A stretch of 64,000 nt of DNA from Pelistega ratti (GTDB lineage Bacteria > Pseudomonadota > Gammaproteobacteria > Burkholderiales > Burkholderiaceae_B): the NCBI RefSeq assembly GCF_009833965.1, contig NZ_CP047165.1, positions 2,108,001 to 2,172,000 on the forward strand. The letters are read 5' to 3'. Made by a program: the position numbers and the translations under genes. Numbering within the stretch: position 1 is the first letter of the stretch; each line of letters starts with the position of its first letter. Positions 8,232 to 18,322 of the stretch are shown in pieces. The notes beneath the pieces are model-generated. The model saw only the letters and a program-made list of their open reading frames with translations, searched no databases and was not told the DNA's origin.

Positions 8232-8270
8232 CGCAATCCTTGATGGTATCTATGTGGTAACGGTATATAA

Positions 8271-8876
8271 TCAAATGGTCGTTGTGGCTAAAAGTGTTGG
8301 ATTTATACCAAACTCTCTTAGCATATTGGCAAGAGCAATCAATGGTAATCCGATAATGGCGGTAGGATCATCGCTACTCATACGTTCCATGAGTGTAATG
8401 CCAAGACTTTCTGCTTTAGCGCTGCCTGCCGTATCAAAAGGTTTTTCCGTATGAAGGTAATGGATAATTTCTTCTTCACTTAATGTACGGAAATAACAAT
8501 GCGTAATGACATTAGTATGTAATAGTTTTTCTCCATCCGTAACGGCTAAAGCAGAGTGAAATTGTACATGCTGTCCGCTAAGTTGTCGCAGTTGTTGTTG
8601 CGCTTTTACAAAATCACCAGGTTTACCAATGGGGGCATTTCCTAATGTAGCAACTTGATCGGAACCGATAACAATTGCCCCGGGAAATTGACGACTAACT
8701 GCTTTTGCTTTTTCTATAGATAACCGTATAGCTAGCTCTACAGGAGTTTCATTTATTTTTGGGGTCTCATCAATTTGTGGTGAGTGTGTTGTAAAAGGTA
8801 GCTGAAATCGTTCTAACATCATTTTTCTGTACGGAGAAGATGATGCTAAAATTAAAGAAAAAGATGCTTTTTTCAT
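8271..8876 (-). CDS. Maf-family nucleotide pyrophosphatase (YceF type)
   Basis: 201-aa Maf/HAM1-fold house-cleaning pyrophosphatase. Seen: LILASSSPYRKMMLERF at residues 8-24 (the Maf S-S-S-P-x-R signature), DETP near 42, and GSDQVA near 72 with the catalytic Asp. Its position between rluC/gph and yceD-rpmF corresponds to E. coli yceF, whose product hydrolyses 7-methyl-GTP; this substrate is inferred from synteny. It is divergent from yceD. Confidence 0.9.
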   Translation of the reverse strand: MKKASFSLILASSSPYRKMMLERFQLPFTTHSPQIDETPKINETPVELAIRLSIEKAKAVSRQFPGAIVIGSDQVATLGNAPIGKPGDFVKAQQQLRQLSGQHVQFHSALAVTDGEKLLHTNVITHCYFRTLSEEEIIHYLHTEKPFDTAGSAKAESLGITLMERMSSDDPTAIIGLPLIALANMLREFGINPTLLATTTI

Positions 8877-9066
8877 TGCATGATTTGACCAAAATTAAAT
8901 AACAGGTTATTATTTCATGTTTTACGGAATTTGTGTATGTTCTCTTTTAAAAAAGAAATTTATTCTTTTGAGGGGAATACATAATAAATGGATTGACTAG
9001 TTTGACAGAAAGCAACTTTCATTGAGTTAGCGAGTAGCAAGATTAGTAAATTGAAAAGGGGATATT

Positions 9067-9576
9067 GTGGATAAGTACATAGATCTGATGGATTTAGTGC
9101 GGCTTTCGCAAGAAGTCCAAGGGAGTGCTGATATTACTGCATTTAACCGTTTATCTGAGGATCTGCCTCAGCAAACGACACAAACGCAGGTAGAATGGCA
9201 TATAACAGGTCATCAAAAACCACATGGGCCAGCACTTATTCAATTACAAATTAAAGCTAACCCTCAGTTACAGTGTCAGCGTTGTATGAAGCTTTTTCAT
9301 TATCCCATTGCGACTGAGGTTGAACTAGAAGCAGTTACATCACAAAAAGCACTTGATGCAGATGTCGCTGATTCTGGAGAGATAGATAGTCAAGCCTATG
9401 AAAAAATTTTGGCTCATCAGCCCGTCAATATTATAGAATTGGTCGAAGATGAGCTTATTCTAAGTTTACCTTATATTCCTAAACACGAGGTGTGTCAGGA
9501 TTTGGTAGAATTACCAGAAGATAACTTAGCAAAAAAACCTTCTCCATTTGCTATATTAGAGAAGCTTAAACATTAA
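9067..9576 (+). CDS. yceD: YceD/DUF177 23S rRNA accumulation protein
   Basis: 169-aa DUF177 protein. A CQRCMK cluster near residues 74-79 and a later Cys in HEVCQDL resemble the metal-binding-like Cys of the family, and the acidic segment [13 protein letters not shown] is its best-conserved motif. In E. coli YceD is needed for 23S rRNA accumulation and is co-transcribed with rpmF. The GTG start at 9067 has AAGGGG 5 nt upstream. First gene of the yceD-rpmF-plsX-fab cluster. Confidence 0.9.
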   Translation: MDKYIDLMDLVRLSQEVQGSADITAFNRLSEDLPQQTTQTQVEWHITGHQKPHGPALIQLQIKANPQLQCQRCMKLFHYPIATEVELEAVTSQKALDADVADSGEIDSQAYEKILAHQPVNIIELVEDELILSLPYIPKHEVCQDLVELPEDNLAKKPSPFAILEKLKH

Positions 9577-9622
9577 CTTTTATTGTCTGTTTCATAGCGA
9601 TACAGTATTTTTTGGAGTCATC

Positions 9623-9805
9623 ATGGCTGTTCAACAAAACAAAAAAACACCTTCTAAACGTGGTATGCATCGTTCACACGATTTTCTAACAAACCCACCA
9701 ACAGCAATTGAGCCAACAACAGGTGAATTGCATTTACGTCATCACATTAGTCCTAACGGTGTTTACCGTGGTCGTAAAGTGTTAAAAACTAAAAACGACG
9801 AATAG
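9623..9805 (+). CDS. rpmF: 50S ribosomal protein L32
   Basis: 60-aa basic protein beginning [20 protein letters not shown], the standard L32 N-terminus, with the [16 protein letters not shown]-terminus. No zinc-binding Cys pairs, so the Cys-minus form. GGAG lies upstream of the ATG. It sits between yceD and plsX as in E. coli, coupling ribosome and membrane lipid synthesis. Confidence 0.97.
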   Translation: MAVQQNKKTPSKRGMHRSHDFLTNPPTAIEPTTGELHLRHHISPNGVYRGRKVLKTKNDE

Positions 9806-9842
9806 TTGATATAAGTTTTAACTTATTAAATCTTATCCAATC

Positions 9843-10907
9843 GTGATACGTATTGCTATTGATTGTATGGGGGGAGACTTTGGGCTCCCCGTTACTGTTC
9901 CTGCCGCAGTCAATGTAGCAGAAAAGTACGCAGATTTGCATTTTTTACTCGTTGGTCGAGCAACAGAAGTAGAGAATGCCCTTCAATTAGCAAAGCCATC
10001 TCGTCCCTCACAGTTTTCTATTATTGATGCTGAGGACGTGATTAATATGGACGATCCGATTGATGTCGTTTTACGTCATAAGCGTAAATCTTCTATGCAT
10101 CATGCCTTACATGCTGTTCGTGAACAGCGTGCCGATGCGTGCGTCTCTGCTGGTAATACAGGGGCTTTAATGGCGGTTGCTCGGTTTATTCTTAAAACCC
10201 TTGAAGGAATTGATCGTCCAGCCATCGCTACCTCTCTGCCTAATCAATTAGGTAAAGGAACAACTGTCCTAGACTTGGGTGCTAATGTTGATTGTACCCC
10301 TGAGCATCTTTTACAGTTTGCTATGATGGGTTCGGCACTTGTACAAGCGGTTGAAGGTATTGAACAACCCAAGGTGGGGTTACTCAATATTGGTCATGAA
10401 GCCATTAAGGGAAATCAGCTTGTCAAAAAAACAAGCGAACTATTGCAAGCAACCTCTCTTAATTTTATTGGTAATGTAGAAGGTGATGATATTTTCAAAG
10501 GTACGGCTCATGTGGTTGTCTGTGATGGATTTGTTGGCAATGTCTTACTGAAATCTATCGAAGGACTTGCCAAGATGGTGAGTAGTAAATTGAAAGAAAA
10601 TTTTCTACGGTCTCTCTATAGTAAAATAGCTGCCTTGATGGCAAAACCCGTCATTAACCAGTTCCGTAAAGATATGGATAATCGCCGTTATAACGGAGCT
10701 GCTTTATTAGGATTAAAAGGGGTTGTTTTTAAAAGCCATGGCTCTGCTGATATATTGGCATTTAGCTTTGCGATTGAACGTGCGCGTATGGCGGTACAGA
10801 GTCAATTACTACATAAAACACGTCTTGGAGTAGAAGCGATATTGACATCTCAACAAGAAAAGACTATTGTATTGCACCAAGAACATGATAAAAATCCCCC
10901 CAATTGA
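9843..10907 (+). CDS. plsX: Phosphate acyltransferase PlsX
   Basis: 354-aa enzyme converting acyl-ACP to acyl-phosphate, the first step of the PlsX/PlsY route to phosphatidic acid. Seen: [19 protein letters not shown] at the N-terminus, [14 protein letters not shown] near 100, [12 protein letters not shown] near 180, and [15 protein letters not shown] near 230, all family signatures. GTG start at 9843 with a weak ribosome binding site, 37 bp after rpmF. Length is normal. Confidence 0.95.
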   Translation: MIRIAIDCMGGDFGLPVTVPAAVNVAEKYADLHFLLVGRATEVENALQLAKPSRPSQFSIIDAEDVINMDDPIDVVLRHKRKSSMHHALHAVREQRADACVSAGNTGALMAVARFILKTLEGIDRPAIATSLPNQLGKGTTVLDLGANVDCTPEHLLQFAMMGSALVQAVEGIEQPKVGLLNIGHEAIKGNQLVKKTSELLQATSLNFIGNVEGDDIFKGTAHVVVCDGFVGNVLLKSIEGLAKMVSSKLKENFLRSLYSKIAALMAKPVINQFRKDMDNRRYNGAALLGLKGVVFKSHGSADILAFSFAIERARMAVQSQLLHKTRLGVEAILTSQQEKTIVLHQEHDKNPPN

Positions 10908-10919
10908 TAAGGAGTCCAT

Positions 10920-11894
10920 ATGCCATTTACAAAAATTATTGGATCGGGTAGTGCATTGCCTGAAAATGTTGTTTCAAACGATGTTTTAGCTCAACAATTA
11001 GCGGAAAAAGGGATTGAAACATCAGACGAATGGATTGTGACTCGAACGGGAATTAAGCAACGTTATATTGCAGATAGTCATATTAAAACAAGTGATTTAG
11101 CAACACAAGCTGCTCAAAATGCTATTAAAGAGGCAGGCATTCAAGTTGAAGATATTGATTTAATTATTGTGGCAACTTCGACTCCAGACCATATTTTCCC
11201 CAGTACTGCGTGTATCGTACAATCTAAGATAGGTAATAAAGGCGCTGCTGCTTTTGATGTGCAAGCTGTTTGCAGTGGCTTTGTCTATGCATTAACAACG
11301 GCAGATAGCTATATCCGTGCGGGTAATGCTAAATGTGCCTTAGTGATTGGTGCAGAAACTTTTTCTCATATTATTGATTGGCAAGATCGTAGCACTTGTG
11401 TTCTCTTTGGTGATGGGGCAGGTGCTTTTATTGTTAAAGCATCAGATGAGCCAGGTATTTTAAGTACACAGCTTAATGCAGATGGTAGTTTGCATACGAT
11501 TCTACATGCTGAAGGGACGATTTGTCATGGTAAAGTGCAGGGCGATCCTTTTCTTCGTATGGATGGGCAAGCTGTATTCAAAAAAGCAGTGGTTTCTTTA
11601 GAACAGTCAGCATTAGAGGTTTGCAAAAAAGCTAATATCGCATCAACAGATATTGATTGGATGGTGCCTCATCAAGCGAATGTTCGTATTATTCAGTCTT
11701 TAGCGCGTAAGCTAAATATAGATGAGAATAAAGTTGTTATTACCGTTGATCATCATGCAAATACCTCAGCGGCAAGTGTCCCATTAGCATTTGATGTAGC
11801 ACGTAAAGATGGGCGAATTAAATCAGGTGATAAAGTGCTATTGCAAGGTGTAGGTGGTGGTTTTACATGGGGTTCTGTATTAGTTCAAATGTAA
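10920..11894 (+). CDS. fabH: 3-oxoacyl-ACP synthase III
   Basis: 324-aa ketoacyl-ACP synthase III that condenses acetyl-CoA with malonyl-ACP to start fatty acid synthesis. The triad is visible: C118 in AVCSGF, H251 in VPHQAN and N281 in HHANTSAAS. The C-terminal GGGFTWGS is standard. AAGGAG precedes the ATG, 12 bp after plsX. Confidence 0.97.
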   Translation: MPFTKIIGSGSALPENVVSNDVLAQQLAEKGIETSDEWIVTRTGIKQRYIADSHIKTSDLATQAAQNAIKEAGIQVEDIDLIIVATSTPDHIFPSTACIVQSKIGNKGAAAFDVQAVCSGFVYALTTADSYIRAGNAKCALVIGAETFSHIIDWQDRSTCVLFGDGAGAFIVKASDEPGILSTQLNADGSLHTILHAEGTICHGKVQGDPFLRMDGQAVFKKAVVSLEQSALEVCKKANIASTDIDWMVPHQANVRIIQSLARKLNIDENKVVITVDHHANTSAASVPLAFDVARKDGRIKSGDKVLLQGVGGGFTWGSVLVQM

Positions 11895-11933
11895 ACTTTT
11901 TATAGCTGTACATTTTAAATATAAGGATATAAC

Positions 11934-12866
11934 ATGAAATTAGCCTTTGTCTTTCCTGGGCAAGGATCACAATCAGTGGGTATGCTAGATGCGTGGGCTG
12001 ACAATAAGACAGTGCAAACGGTTATGCAAAAAGCTAGCGAAGCATTAGGTCAAGATTTAACTACCTTGATTGCTCAAGGCCCTGCTGAACAATTAAACTT
12101 AACGACCAATACACAACCAGTGATGTTGGCAGCAAGCTATGCTATGTATCAAGCCTATCTTGAACAAGGGGGTACTCAGCCTGTATTAGTAGCTGGGCAT
12201 AGCTTAGGTGAATACACGGCATTAGCGGCAGCAGGCGTGTTGTCCGTAGAAGAAGCTGTTCGTTTGGTGCGTATTCGTGCTAATGCAATGCAAGAGGCAG
12301 TACCTGTAGGAACAGGAGCAATGGCAGCCATATTGGGTCTTGATGATGATACTGTTAAAAAGGTATGTGCAGAAGCCGCTCAAGGTGAAGTAGTTGAGGC
12401 AGTCAATTTTAATGCACCAGCCCAAGTAGTCATTGCTGGTCATCAATCTGCAGTTGAACGTGCGTGTGAATTAGCAAAAGCAGCAGGAGCAAAGCGTGCT
12501 TTGGTATTACCTGTATCTGCACCTTTTCATTCTTCATTACTTGAACCAGCTGCTGTGATTTTACAGAAAGCATTGGCTGAATTATCATTTGCTTCTCCAG
12601 CAATAGATGTTATTAACAATGTAGATGTTGCTGTACAACATGATCCAGAAGCCATTAAAGATGCGCTTGTGCGCCAAGCATGGCATGCTGTACGTTGGGT
12701 AGAAACTATCCAAAAAATGCAATCAGAAGGTGTTACGCATATTGTGGAATGCGGTCCTGGTAAAGTATTAACGGGTCTTGTTAAACGCATTGCACCTGAG
12801 ATAAATGCCTTATCAATTAACGATCCAGCTTCATTAACAACAGTATTAGAAGCGATTAAGGAATAA
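11934..12866 (+). CDS. fabD: Malonyl-CoA:ACP transacylase
   Basis: 310-aa transacylase loading malonyl groups onto ACP. N-terminal FVFPGQGSQ; nucleophile S90 in GHSLGE; catalytic H199 in SAPFHS; C-terminal ECGPGKVLTGL. AAGGA ribosome binding site. Located between fabH and fabG in the usual order; fabG starts 2 bp after its stop. Confidence 0.97.
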   Translation: MKLAFVFPGQGSQSVGMLDAWADNKTVQTVMQKASEALGQDLTTLIAQGPAEQLNLTTNTQPVMLAASYAMYQAYLEQGGTQPVLVAGHSLGEYTALAAAGVLSVEEAVRLVRIRANAMQEAVPVGTGAMAAILGLDDDTVKKVCAEAAQGEVVEAVNFNAPAQVVIAGHQSAVERACELAKAAGAKRALVLPVSAPFHSSLLEPAAVILQKALAELSFASPAIDVINNVDVAVQHDPEAIKDALVRQAWHAVRWVETIQKMQSEGVTHIVECGPGKVLTGLVKRIAPEINALSINDPASLTTVLEAIKE

Positions 12867-12868
12867 AG

Positions 12869-13609
12869 ATGAATAAAGAATTAACAGGTCAAATAGCCTT
12901 AGTAACAGGTGCAAGCCGAGGTTTAGGTCAAGCCATTGCTTTAGAGCTTGCACAAAGAGGGGCAATTGTGGTTGGTACAGCAACATCAGAAGCAGGTGCT
13001 GACGGTATTAATAAACAGCTTAATCCTTTCGGTGGTAAGGGTGTTGTGCTTGATGTAACAGATGCAACTGCCAGTGATGCATTATTAGCAGAATTAGCCA
13101 AAGAGGGAGGCCCTCATATCTTGGTTAATAATGCGGGTATTACTCGTGATGGGCTTATTATGCGTATGAAGGACGAAGACTGGGATGCGGTGATTAATAC
13201 CAATCTAACAGCAGTATTCCGTCTTTGCCGTGGTGTCGTAAAACCTATGATGAAAGCAAGAGGTGGACGTATTATTAATGTTACCTCTGTTGTTGGTGAA
13301 AGTGGTAATGTGGGTCAAGCAAACTATGCTGCGGCTAAAGCAGGTGTGGCAGGCTTAACACGAGCTTTAGCACGTGAAATTGGTAGTCGGAATATTACGG
13401 TTAATTGTGTTGCACCGGGCTTTATTGATACGGATATGACCCGTGCTTTAGGTGAAGAAGCAACCAATGCCTTAATGAGTCAAATCCCAATGGGACGTTT
13501 GGGGCATGTGCAAGATATTGCTCAGGCAGTGGCTTTCTTAGCGAGTCCTGCTGCAAGTTACATTACGGGAAATACCCTACATGTCAATGGTGGCATGTAT
13601 ATGGCATAA
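12869..13609 (+). CDS. fabG: 3-oxoacyl-ACP reductase
   Basis: 246-aa short-chain dehydrogenase that reduces 3-ketoacyl-ACP with NADPH. TGASRGLG at residues 13-20 binds the cofactor; NNAG at 87-90; catalytic S140, Y153 and K157 (YAAAK). The C-terminus ITGNTLHVNGGMYM is typical of FabG. Last gene of the tight plsX-fabH-fabD-fabG string; acpP follows after a 217-bp gap. Confidence 0.96.
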   Translation: MNKELTGQIALVTGASRGLGQAIALELAQRGAIVVGTATSEAGADGINKQLNPFGGKGVVLDVTDATASDALLAELAKEGGPHILVNNAGITRDGLIMRMKDEDWDAVINTNLTAVFRLCRGVVKPMMKARGGRIINVTSVVGESGNVGQANYAAAKAGVAGLTRALAREIGSRNITVNCVAPGFIDTDMTRALGEEATNALMSQIPMGRLGHVQDIAQAVAFLASPAASYITGNTLHVNGGMYMA

Positions 13610-13610
13610 T

Positions 13611-13638
13611 AAACAGGTAAAATATGGTTTTACTGTTT
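13611..13638 (+). terminator. Hairpin after fabG, possible partial terminator
   Basis: AAACAG-G-TAAAA pairs with TTTTA-CTGTTT around TATGG (one bulged G), followed within 10 nt by T-rich TTGATTTTTTTGTTTTTT. It could limit read-through into acpP, which is usually expressed far more than fabG. AT-rich, so moderate confidence. Confidence 0.4.
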
Positions 13639-13826
13639 AATTGATTTTTTTGTTTTTTGGACTCTTTTTACCAAAAAAGGGTACAAATTTTTATAAAATG
13701 CAAACTAGCAATTTATGTTTGCAGTTCGTTTAGGTTAATACATGGTGTATTAACTGATTTTCTTCTTTAATCAGCCATGCTTTGCATAGGCAATAACTTT
13801 GGGAATAATCCCTATTGGAGATTTAC

Positions 13827-14063
13827 ATGGATAGCATCGAACAACGCGTCAAGGCAATCGTCGCAAAACAATTAGGTGTGAACGAAGCAGATATTAAAAA
13901 TGAGTCTTCATTCCTTGACGATTTAGGTGCCGATTCACTAGATATGGTGGAATTAGTGATGTCTTTTGAAGATGAATTTGAAGCAAGCATCACAGACGAG
14001 CAAGCTGAAACAATTACTACTGTTCAGAAAGCGATTGATTTCATTAACGCTCAAAAAGCATAA
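13827..14063 (+). CDS. acpP: Acyl carrier protein
   Basis: 78-aa acidic carrier protein ([18 protein letters not shown]...). S37 in the [12 protein letters not shown] motif takes the 4'-phosphopantetheine arm that carries growing acyl chains. The ATG at 13827 has TTGGAG 6 nt upstream; an in-frame TTG at 13815 lies within that ribosome binding region and is not credible. It has its own long upstream gap and a large hairpin downstream, as expected for a very highly expressed gene. Confidence 0.97.
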   Translation: MDSIEQRVKAIVAKQLGVNEADIKNESSFLDDLGADSLDMVELVMSFEDEFEASITDEQAETITTVQKAIDFINAQKA

Positions 14064-14077
14064 TGAAATAATATAGA

Positions 14078-14140
14078 GTACGAAGGGTTGTGAGACAGTA
14101 TTTAATTAATGTATCACAACCATTATCGTACTTATTTTTA
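14078..14140 (+). terminator. Large hairpin between acpP and fabF
   Basis: GTACGA (14078-14083) and GGTTGTGA (14086-14093) pair with TCACAACC (14114-14121) and TCGTAC (14126-14131): 14 bp with a small internal loop and a 20-nt loop containing TTAATTAA. It is followed by TTATTTTTAT. Either a leaky acpP terminator or an mRNA-stabilising hairpin. Confidence 0.6.
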
Positions 14141-14257
14141 TAATGAATACATAACGTAGAGCGTCTTTGAAAAAGATTTAAATCTTTATTAAATTTATTT
14201 CCAAAACGCTTTGTGACAGCTTATGTCACCTGCCATTAAATAGAATAGGAGTCTTTT

Positions 14258-15487
14258 GTGAAAAGACGTGTTGTGATTACCGGTTTAGGAATTGTATCAC
14301 CTGTAGGCAATACTATTGCGACTGCATGGGATAACATCATTAACGGACGTTCAGGTATTGGTCATATTACTCGTTTTGATGCGAGTGCTTTTAATGCTCA
14401 AATTGCGGGTGAGGTTAAAGACTTTAATCCAGAAACCTACATTAATGCCAAAGAAATCCGCCAAATGGATACTTTTATTCATTATGGTATTGGGGCAGCT
14501 ATTGATGCTTGGAAAGATTCAGGTTTAGAAGTAACCGAAGAAAATGCGCATCGTATTGGTGCGATTGTTAGTTCAGGTATCGGTGGTCTAAAACGTATTG
14601 AAGAAACACAAACAGATTACCTAGAAAAAGGGGCTCGCCGTATTTCCCCATTCTTTGTACCCTCTTCATTAATTAATTTGATTTCGGGGCATCTCACCAT
14701 TATGTTGGGGCTTAAAGGACCAAGTTATGCGGTTGTCTCAGCTTGCACAACGGGGTTGCACTCGATTGGTGATGCCGCTCGTCTTATTGAATATGGTGAT
14801 GCGGATGTGATGTTGGCTGGTGGTGCAGAAGCAACTGTATCGCCTTTAGGTATTGGTGGGTTTGCTTCTATGAGAGCCTTATCAACACGTAATGATGATC
14901 CAACAACAGCATCACGTCCTTGGGATAAAGACCGTGATGGTTTTGTACTTGGAGAAGGGGCAGGTGTTCTTGTTTTAGAAGAATATGAACATGCGGTGAA
15001 ACGCGGTGCTAAGATTTATGGTGAATTTGTCGGATATGGTATGAGTTCTGATGCACATCATATTACGGCACCTGATAGTGATGGTCCTCGTCGTGGTATT
15101 GCTAATGCTTTGCGTAATGCAGGGATTAATCCTGATCAAGTCAATTATGTCAATGCTCACGGTACATCAACCCCATTAGGCGACAAAAATGAAACCGTAG
15201 CACTTAAACTAGCTTTAGGTGATCATTCGTATAAAACAGTGGTTAACTCTACTAAATCAATGACAGGGCATTTATTAGGGGCTGCAGGTGGTATTGAAGC
15301 TGTCTTTACAACCTTAGCGGTATATCATCAAATTTCACCACCTACTATTAATATCTTTAACCAAGATCCTGAATGTGATTTAGATTATTGTGCTAATGAA
15401 GCCAGACAAATTAAGATTGACTATGCGCTATCTAATTCATTTGGTTTTGGTGGTACTAATGGCTCAATGGTTGTTAAGAAAATGTAG
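14258..15487 (+). CDS. fabF: 3-oxoacyl-ACP synthase II
   Basis: 409-aa KAS II that elongates fatty acids and is responsible for the 16:1 to 18:1 step. C163 in [12 protein letters not shown] is the nucleophile; the two His are in [11 protein letters not shown] and [18 protein letters not shown] is near the C-terminus. GTG start at 14258 with AGGAG 6 nt upstream. Follows acpP as in the classic cluster; the next small gene starts 8 bp later. Confidence 0.97.
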   Translation: MKRRVVITGLGIVSPVGNTIATAWDNIINGRSGIGHITRFDASAFNAQIAGEVKDFNPETYINAKEIRQMDTFIHYGIGAAIDAWKDSGLEVTEENAHRIGAIVSSGIGGLKRIEETQTDYLEKGARRISPFFVPSSLINLISGHLTIMLGLKGPSYAVVSACTTGLHSIGDAARLIEYGDADVMLAGGAEATVSPLGIGGFASMRALSTRNDDPTTASRPWDKDRDGFVLGEGAGVLVLEEYEHAVKRGAKIYGEFVGYGMSSDAHHITAPDSDGPRRGIANALRNAGINPDQVNYVNAHGTSTPLGDKNETVALKLALGDHSYKTVVNSTKSMTGHLLGAAGGIEAVFTTLAVYHQISPPTINIFNQDPECDLDYCANEARQIKIDYALSNSFGFGGTNGSMVVKKM

Positions 15488-15495
15488 GTAAGAGT

Positions 15496-15936
15496 ATGTA
15501 TGCTGCACTACAACAAGCGTGGACACAAGAAATTGTATTATCGGATAGTGCAGTAACATACCGTATCAAAGCCCTAATGGTATTTTTAGCAGGGTTTAGC
15601 CTATTAGGTTGGACATATGCTTTAATCAGTTTAGGGCTTTTTTGTACCTATACTCGGTTAAAGTATTCTGCACAAGATAATCATTTGCTCATTATTAGTC
15701 CTTCTTATTGTTTGCTAAATACACCAAACGGTGTGATTAGGGGAACAATGGCTAATGTCAGTAAGGGCTTTTGTTGGATACAGTTTACTATACAGACGAC
15801 ACAGCATTATCCCTCATCAAAACAGACCTTTTCAGGGCAATATCAGCGTAAACCCATTCTCTTGTGGCAGTGGCAAATACCATCTGAGGCATGGAGGCGG
15901 TTATGTGTATTAATATATGCTTATAAGGTTAATTAG
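15496..15936 (+). CDS. YgfX-like small membrane protein
   Basis: 146-aa protein with two adjacent hydrophobic stretches forming a hairpin (about residues 27-38 and 39-53), then a soluble domain ending in PSEAWRRLCVLIYAYK. The two-helix N-terminus followed by a W-R-R-L-C-V-L-like C-terminal motif recalls YgfX (DUF1434/CptA-like) proteins, and a protein of this type often follows fabF in betaproteobacteria. The identification is tentative and function unknown. It is translated from its own GTAAGAG site 8 bp after fabF. Confidence 0.6.
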   Translation: MYAALQQAWTQEIVLSDSAVTYRIKALMVFLAGFSLLGWTYALISLGLFCTYTRLKYSAQDNHLLIISPSYCLLNTPNGVIRGTMANVSKGFCWIQFTIQTTQHYPSSKQTFSGQYQRKPILLWQWQIPSEAWRRLCVLIYAYKVN

Positions 15937-16085
15937 TATAAATTTAATGTTTTTTATGATAATAAAAAGAAAGGGTATATAAATACGCTATTGAATGCTA
16001 AAAATAGTTTGGTGTTGTTGATCAAAATATTGATAGTTACTTAATCAATATACTATTTTCATTTACGCATTAATTTGAGGAAAAG

Positions 16086-16586
16086 ATGGATAGCAAAAAG
16101 ACAAATATTGCTTATATTGGATTAGGTTCAAATTTAGGTGAATCTGAGAATTTTTTAAAATTGGCTTTAGATACCTTATTGCAGCATCAGGATATCAAGG
16201 AGCTTATATCTTCTTCATTCTATCGTACATCACCAGTTGATAGTACAGGGCCTGATTACATTAATGCAGTGGCTTGTCTTAAAACGTCATTAGATGCGTT
16301 TTCTCTATTAAAATTGCTTCAAGCGATAGAGTTAAAATATGGGCGAGAGCGTCCTTATCGCAATGCTCCTCGTACACTGGATTTAGATATTTTATATTTT
16401 AATCAAGAGCAGTATGATACGCCTGAATTAATCATTCCTCATCCTCGCTTACATACTCGATTATTTGTGTTAGTGCCATTAAGAGAAATAGCCCCTGATT
16501 TAAAATTACCCCAAGGTAGTTTTGATGAGCTTATTCAGATCGCAAAAGAGAGTGGGCAATTGATTGAGGTGATATCTATTGAGTAA
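16086..16586 (+). CDS. folK: HPPK (2-amino-4-hydroxy-6-hydroxymethyldihydropteridine pyrophosphokinase)
   Basis: 166-aa HPPK that pyrophosphorylates 6-hydroxymethyl-dihydropterin in folate synthesis. N-terminal YIGLGSNLGE; YRTSPVDSTGPDYINAV near 46-62; the ATP/Mg site RTLDLDILYF; and IPHPRLHTRLFVLVPL, all family signatures. AGGA precedes the ATG. The usual folate neighbours (pcnB, panB) are not adjacent. Convergent with degP, separated by the terminator at 16711-16748. Confidence 0.95.
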   Translation: MDSKKTNIAYIGLGSNLGESENFLKLALDTLLQHQDIKELISSSFYRTSPVDSTGPDYINAVACLKTSLDAFSLLKLLQAIELKYGRERPYRNAPRTLDLDILYFNQEQYDTPELIIPHPRLHTRLFVLVPLREIAPDLKLPQGSFDELIQIAKESGQLIEVISIE

Positions 16587-16704
16587 ATTTGTGTAATATA
16601 ATTTTCACTAGTTATTTTAAATTTAAATAATAGAGTAGAAATTTGTATCCTATTTGTCTATACTCTAAGTAATAATCACTATACTCTTTAAAATGTTTAA
16701 TAAA

Positions 16705-16748
16705 AATAATCCCCCATAGTAAGATTCAATCGCTATGGGGGATTTTTA
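16705..16748. terminator. Bidirectional terminator between folK and degP
   Basis: CCCCCATAG (16711-16719) pairs with CTATGGGGG (16733-16741), flanked by ATTTTTATTTT on the right and AAAAATAAT on the left, so T tracts follow the stem on both strands. Confidence 0.9.
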
Positions 16749-16772
16749 TTTTAATACCTTAGAAAAAACTGA

Positions 16773-18254
16773 TTATTTTTTCGGTGTTAAGGTAATCCAT
16801 TGCGTCATATTATTACGGCGAATCAACATGGCGGTAATTTTATCATTAGGTAGTTTTTTGATAATTTGTTGATATTGTTTGATAGAGACAATATCTTGAT
16901 TATCAACAACCATAATAACATCATCTTTAAGTAAACCAGCTTCTTTTGCAATACCATCTACTGCGGTGACTAATACGCCATTACTGATACGTAGCTCATC
17001 TTTTTGATCACGAGTAAGTTCTTCTACGGTTAAGCCCAAGCGATCTTTACTGGCATCAGAAGGAGAACTCTTACCTTTAGATGCACTTACTTTTGTATCT
17101 GGATCTGTTGAGTCAAGTGTGATTTTTAAGGTTTCTACCTTACCACGTCGCCAAATTTTAATATCGGTTGTTGTTCCCGGTTTATTTAAACCAACTAGAC
17201 GAGGAAGGTCGTTCCATTTATTAATAGCTTGATTATTAAAACCAATAATCACATCACCAGACTTGATGCCTGATTTCTCTGCAGGACTATTGGGCTCTAC
17301 ATTGCTAACTAGTGCCCCCTTGGTATCTTTTAGACCTAGTGCGTCAGCGACTTCTTTTTTAACCTCGCTGATAACGACACCAATACGCCCCCGTTGAACA
17401 GAACCTGTTTCTTTCAGTTGATCAACAATTTTCATGGCTTCATTAATAGGAATAGAGAAAGAAATTCCCATAAAACCACCACTACGCGTATAAATCTGGC
17501 TATTTACACCAATGACTTTACCATTTAAGTCAATAAGTGGGCCACCAGAGTTGCCGGGGTTAATAGCAACATCGGTTTGAATAAAGGGAAGATAATCACC
17601 TGTATCACGGTTAATAGCACTTACAATACCTGATGTAACGGTAGATTCAAGCCCATAAGGAGATCCAATTGCTAATACCCATTGTCCCTTTTTCAGTTGT
17701 TCTGAATCACCAACAGGTAGTGCTTTTAGATTATTAGCATCAATTTTTAAAAGAGCGATATCGGTACGCTTATCTGAACCAATGACTTTAGCATCATACT
17801 CTTTACCATTATTTAAGGTAACAATCACACGAGAGGCACCATCAACAACGTGTTGGTTCGTGATGATATAACCATCAGATGAAATAATAAAGCCAGAACC
17901 GACACCACTGGGTTCAATACGTTCTGTATTGGGTTTAGAGCGGCGTTTAGGTTGTTGAAACTGAAACTCTGGCTCTATAGGAAAATCAGGCCCAAAGAAA
18001 AAACGGAACATATCATCAGGGCCACCAAATTCAAAGGATTGCATAGGTGAACGCACGGGACTCATGGTACGAATGTTGACAACACTGTCCTCTGTTGATG
18101 TCACGACAGAGGTGAAATCAGGTAATCCCATTGATGATTGTGTTGAAGAGGGGAAAAGTGAGTTTGTTGTAGTATCTGCTACTGCATAGTTCAGTGGAAG
18201 TACACCAAGCGATAGTGCAATAGCCGTTGATAAAACTTTTTGACGAATTAACAT
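16773..18254 (-). CDS. Periplasmic serine protease DegP/MucD
   Basis: 493-aa HtrA-family protease and chaperone. Signal peptide about residues 1-27 (ends NYAVA). Trypsin-like domain with triad H135 (TNQHVVDG), D165 (TDIALLKI) and S236 (GNSGGPLID); two PDZ domains (about 290-375 and 405-490). It degrades misfolded envelope proteins. The start is ATG 18254, with AAGGA 7 nt upstream; an in-frame TTG at 18275 is not needed. In many relatives mucD follows rpoE-rseA after fabF; here those genes are absent and the gene points towards fabF. Confidence 0.93.
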   Translation of the reverse strand: MLIRQKVLSTAIALSLGVLPLNYAVADTTTNSLFPSSTQSSMGLPDFTSVVTSTEDSVVNIRTMSPVRSPMQSFEFGGPDDMFRFFFGPDFPIEPEFQFQQPKRRSKPNTERIEPSGVGSGFIISSDGYIITNQHVVDGASRVIVTLNNGKEYDAKVIGSDKRTDIALLKIDANNLKALPVGDSEQLKKGQWVLAIGSPYGLESTVTSGIVSAINRDTGDYLPFIQTDVAINPGNSGGPLIDLNGKVIGVNSQIYTRSGGFMGISFSIPINEAMKIVDQLKETGSVQRGRIGVVISEVKKEVADALGLKDTKGALVSNVEPNSPAEKSGIKSGDVIIGFNNQAINKWNDLPRLVGLNKPGTTTDIKIWRRGKVETLKITLDSTDPDTKVSASKGKSSPSDASKDRLGLTVEELTRDQKDELRISNGVLVTAVDGIAKEAGLLKDDVIMVVDNQDIVSIKQYQQIIKKLPNDKITAMLIRRNNMTQWITLTPKK

Positions 18255-18294
18255 TATGTATCCTTTTGTAGTCAAATAAATTGTTAATCCTCTT

Positions 18295-18322
18295 AGGATA
18301 GCGATTATTTATGTTTTTTCAA
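18295..18322 (-). promoter_or_regulatory. Candidate degP promoter
   Basis: Minus strand TTGAAA (18317-18322), 16-bp spacer, TATCCT (18295-18300), a vegetative-type promoter. I do not see a GAACTT-N16-TCTGA-like sigma E promoter, though a diverged one cannot be excluded. Confidence 0.35.

Noticed and set aside
8146..8454. Plus-strand 102-codon frame across the RsmI-like and maf genes
   Set aside because: It is antisense to two conserved proteins and has no ribosome binding site.
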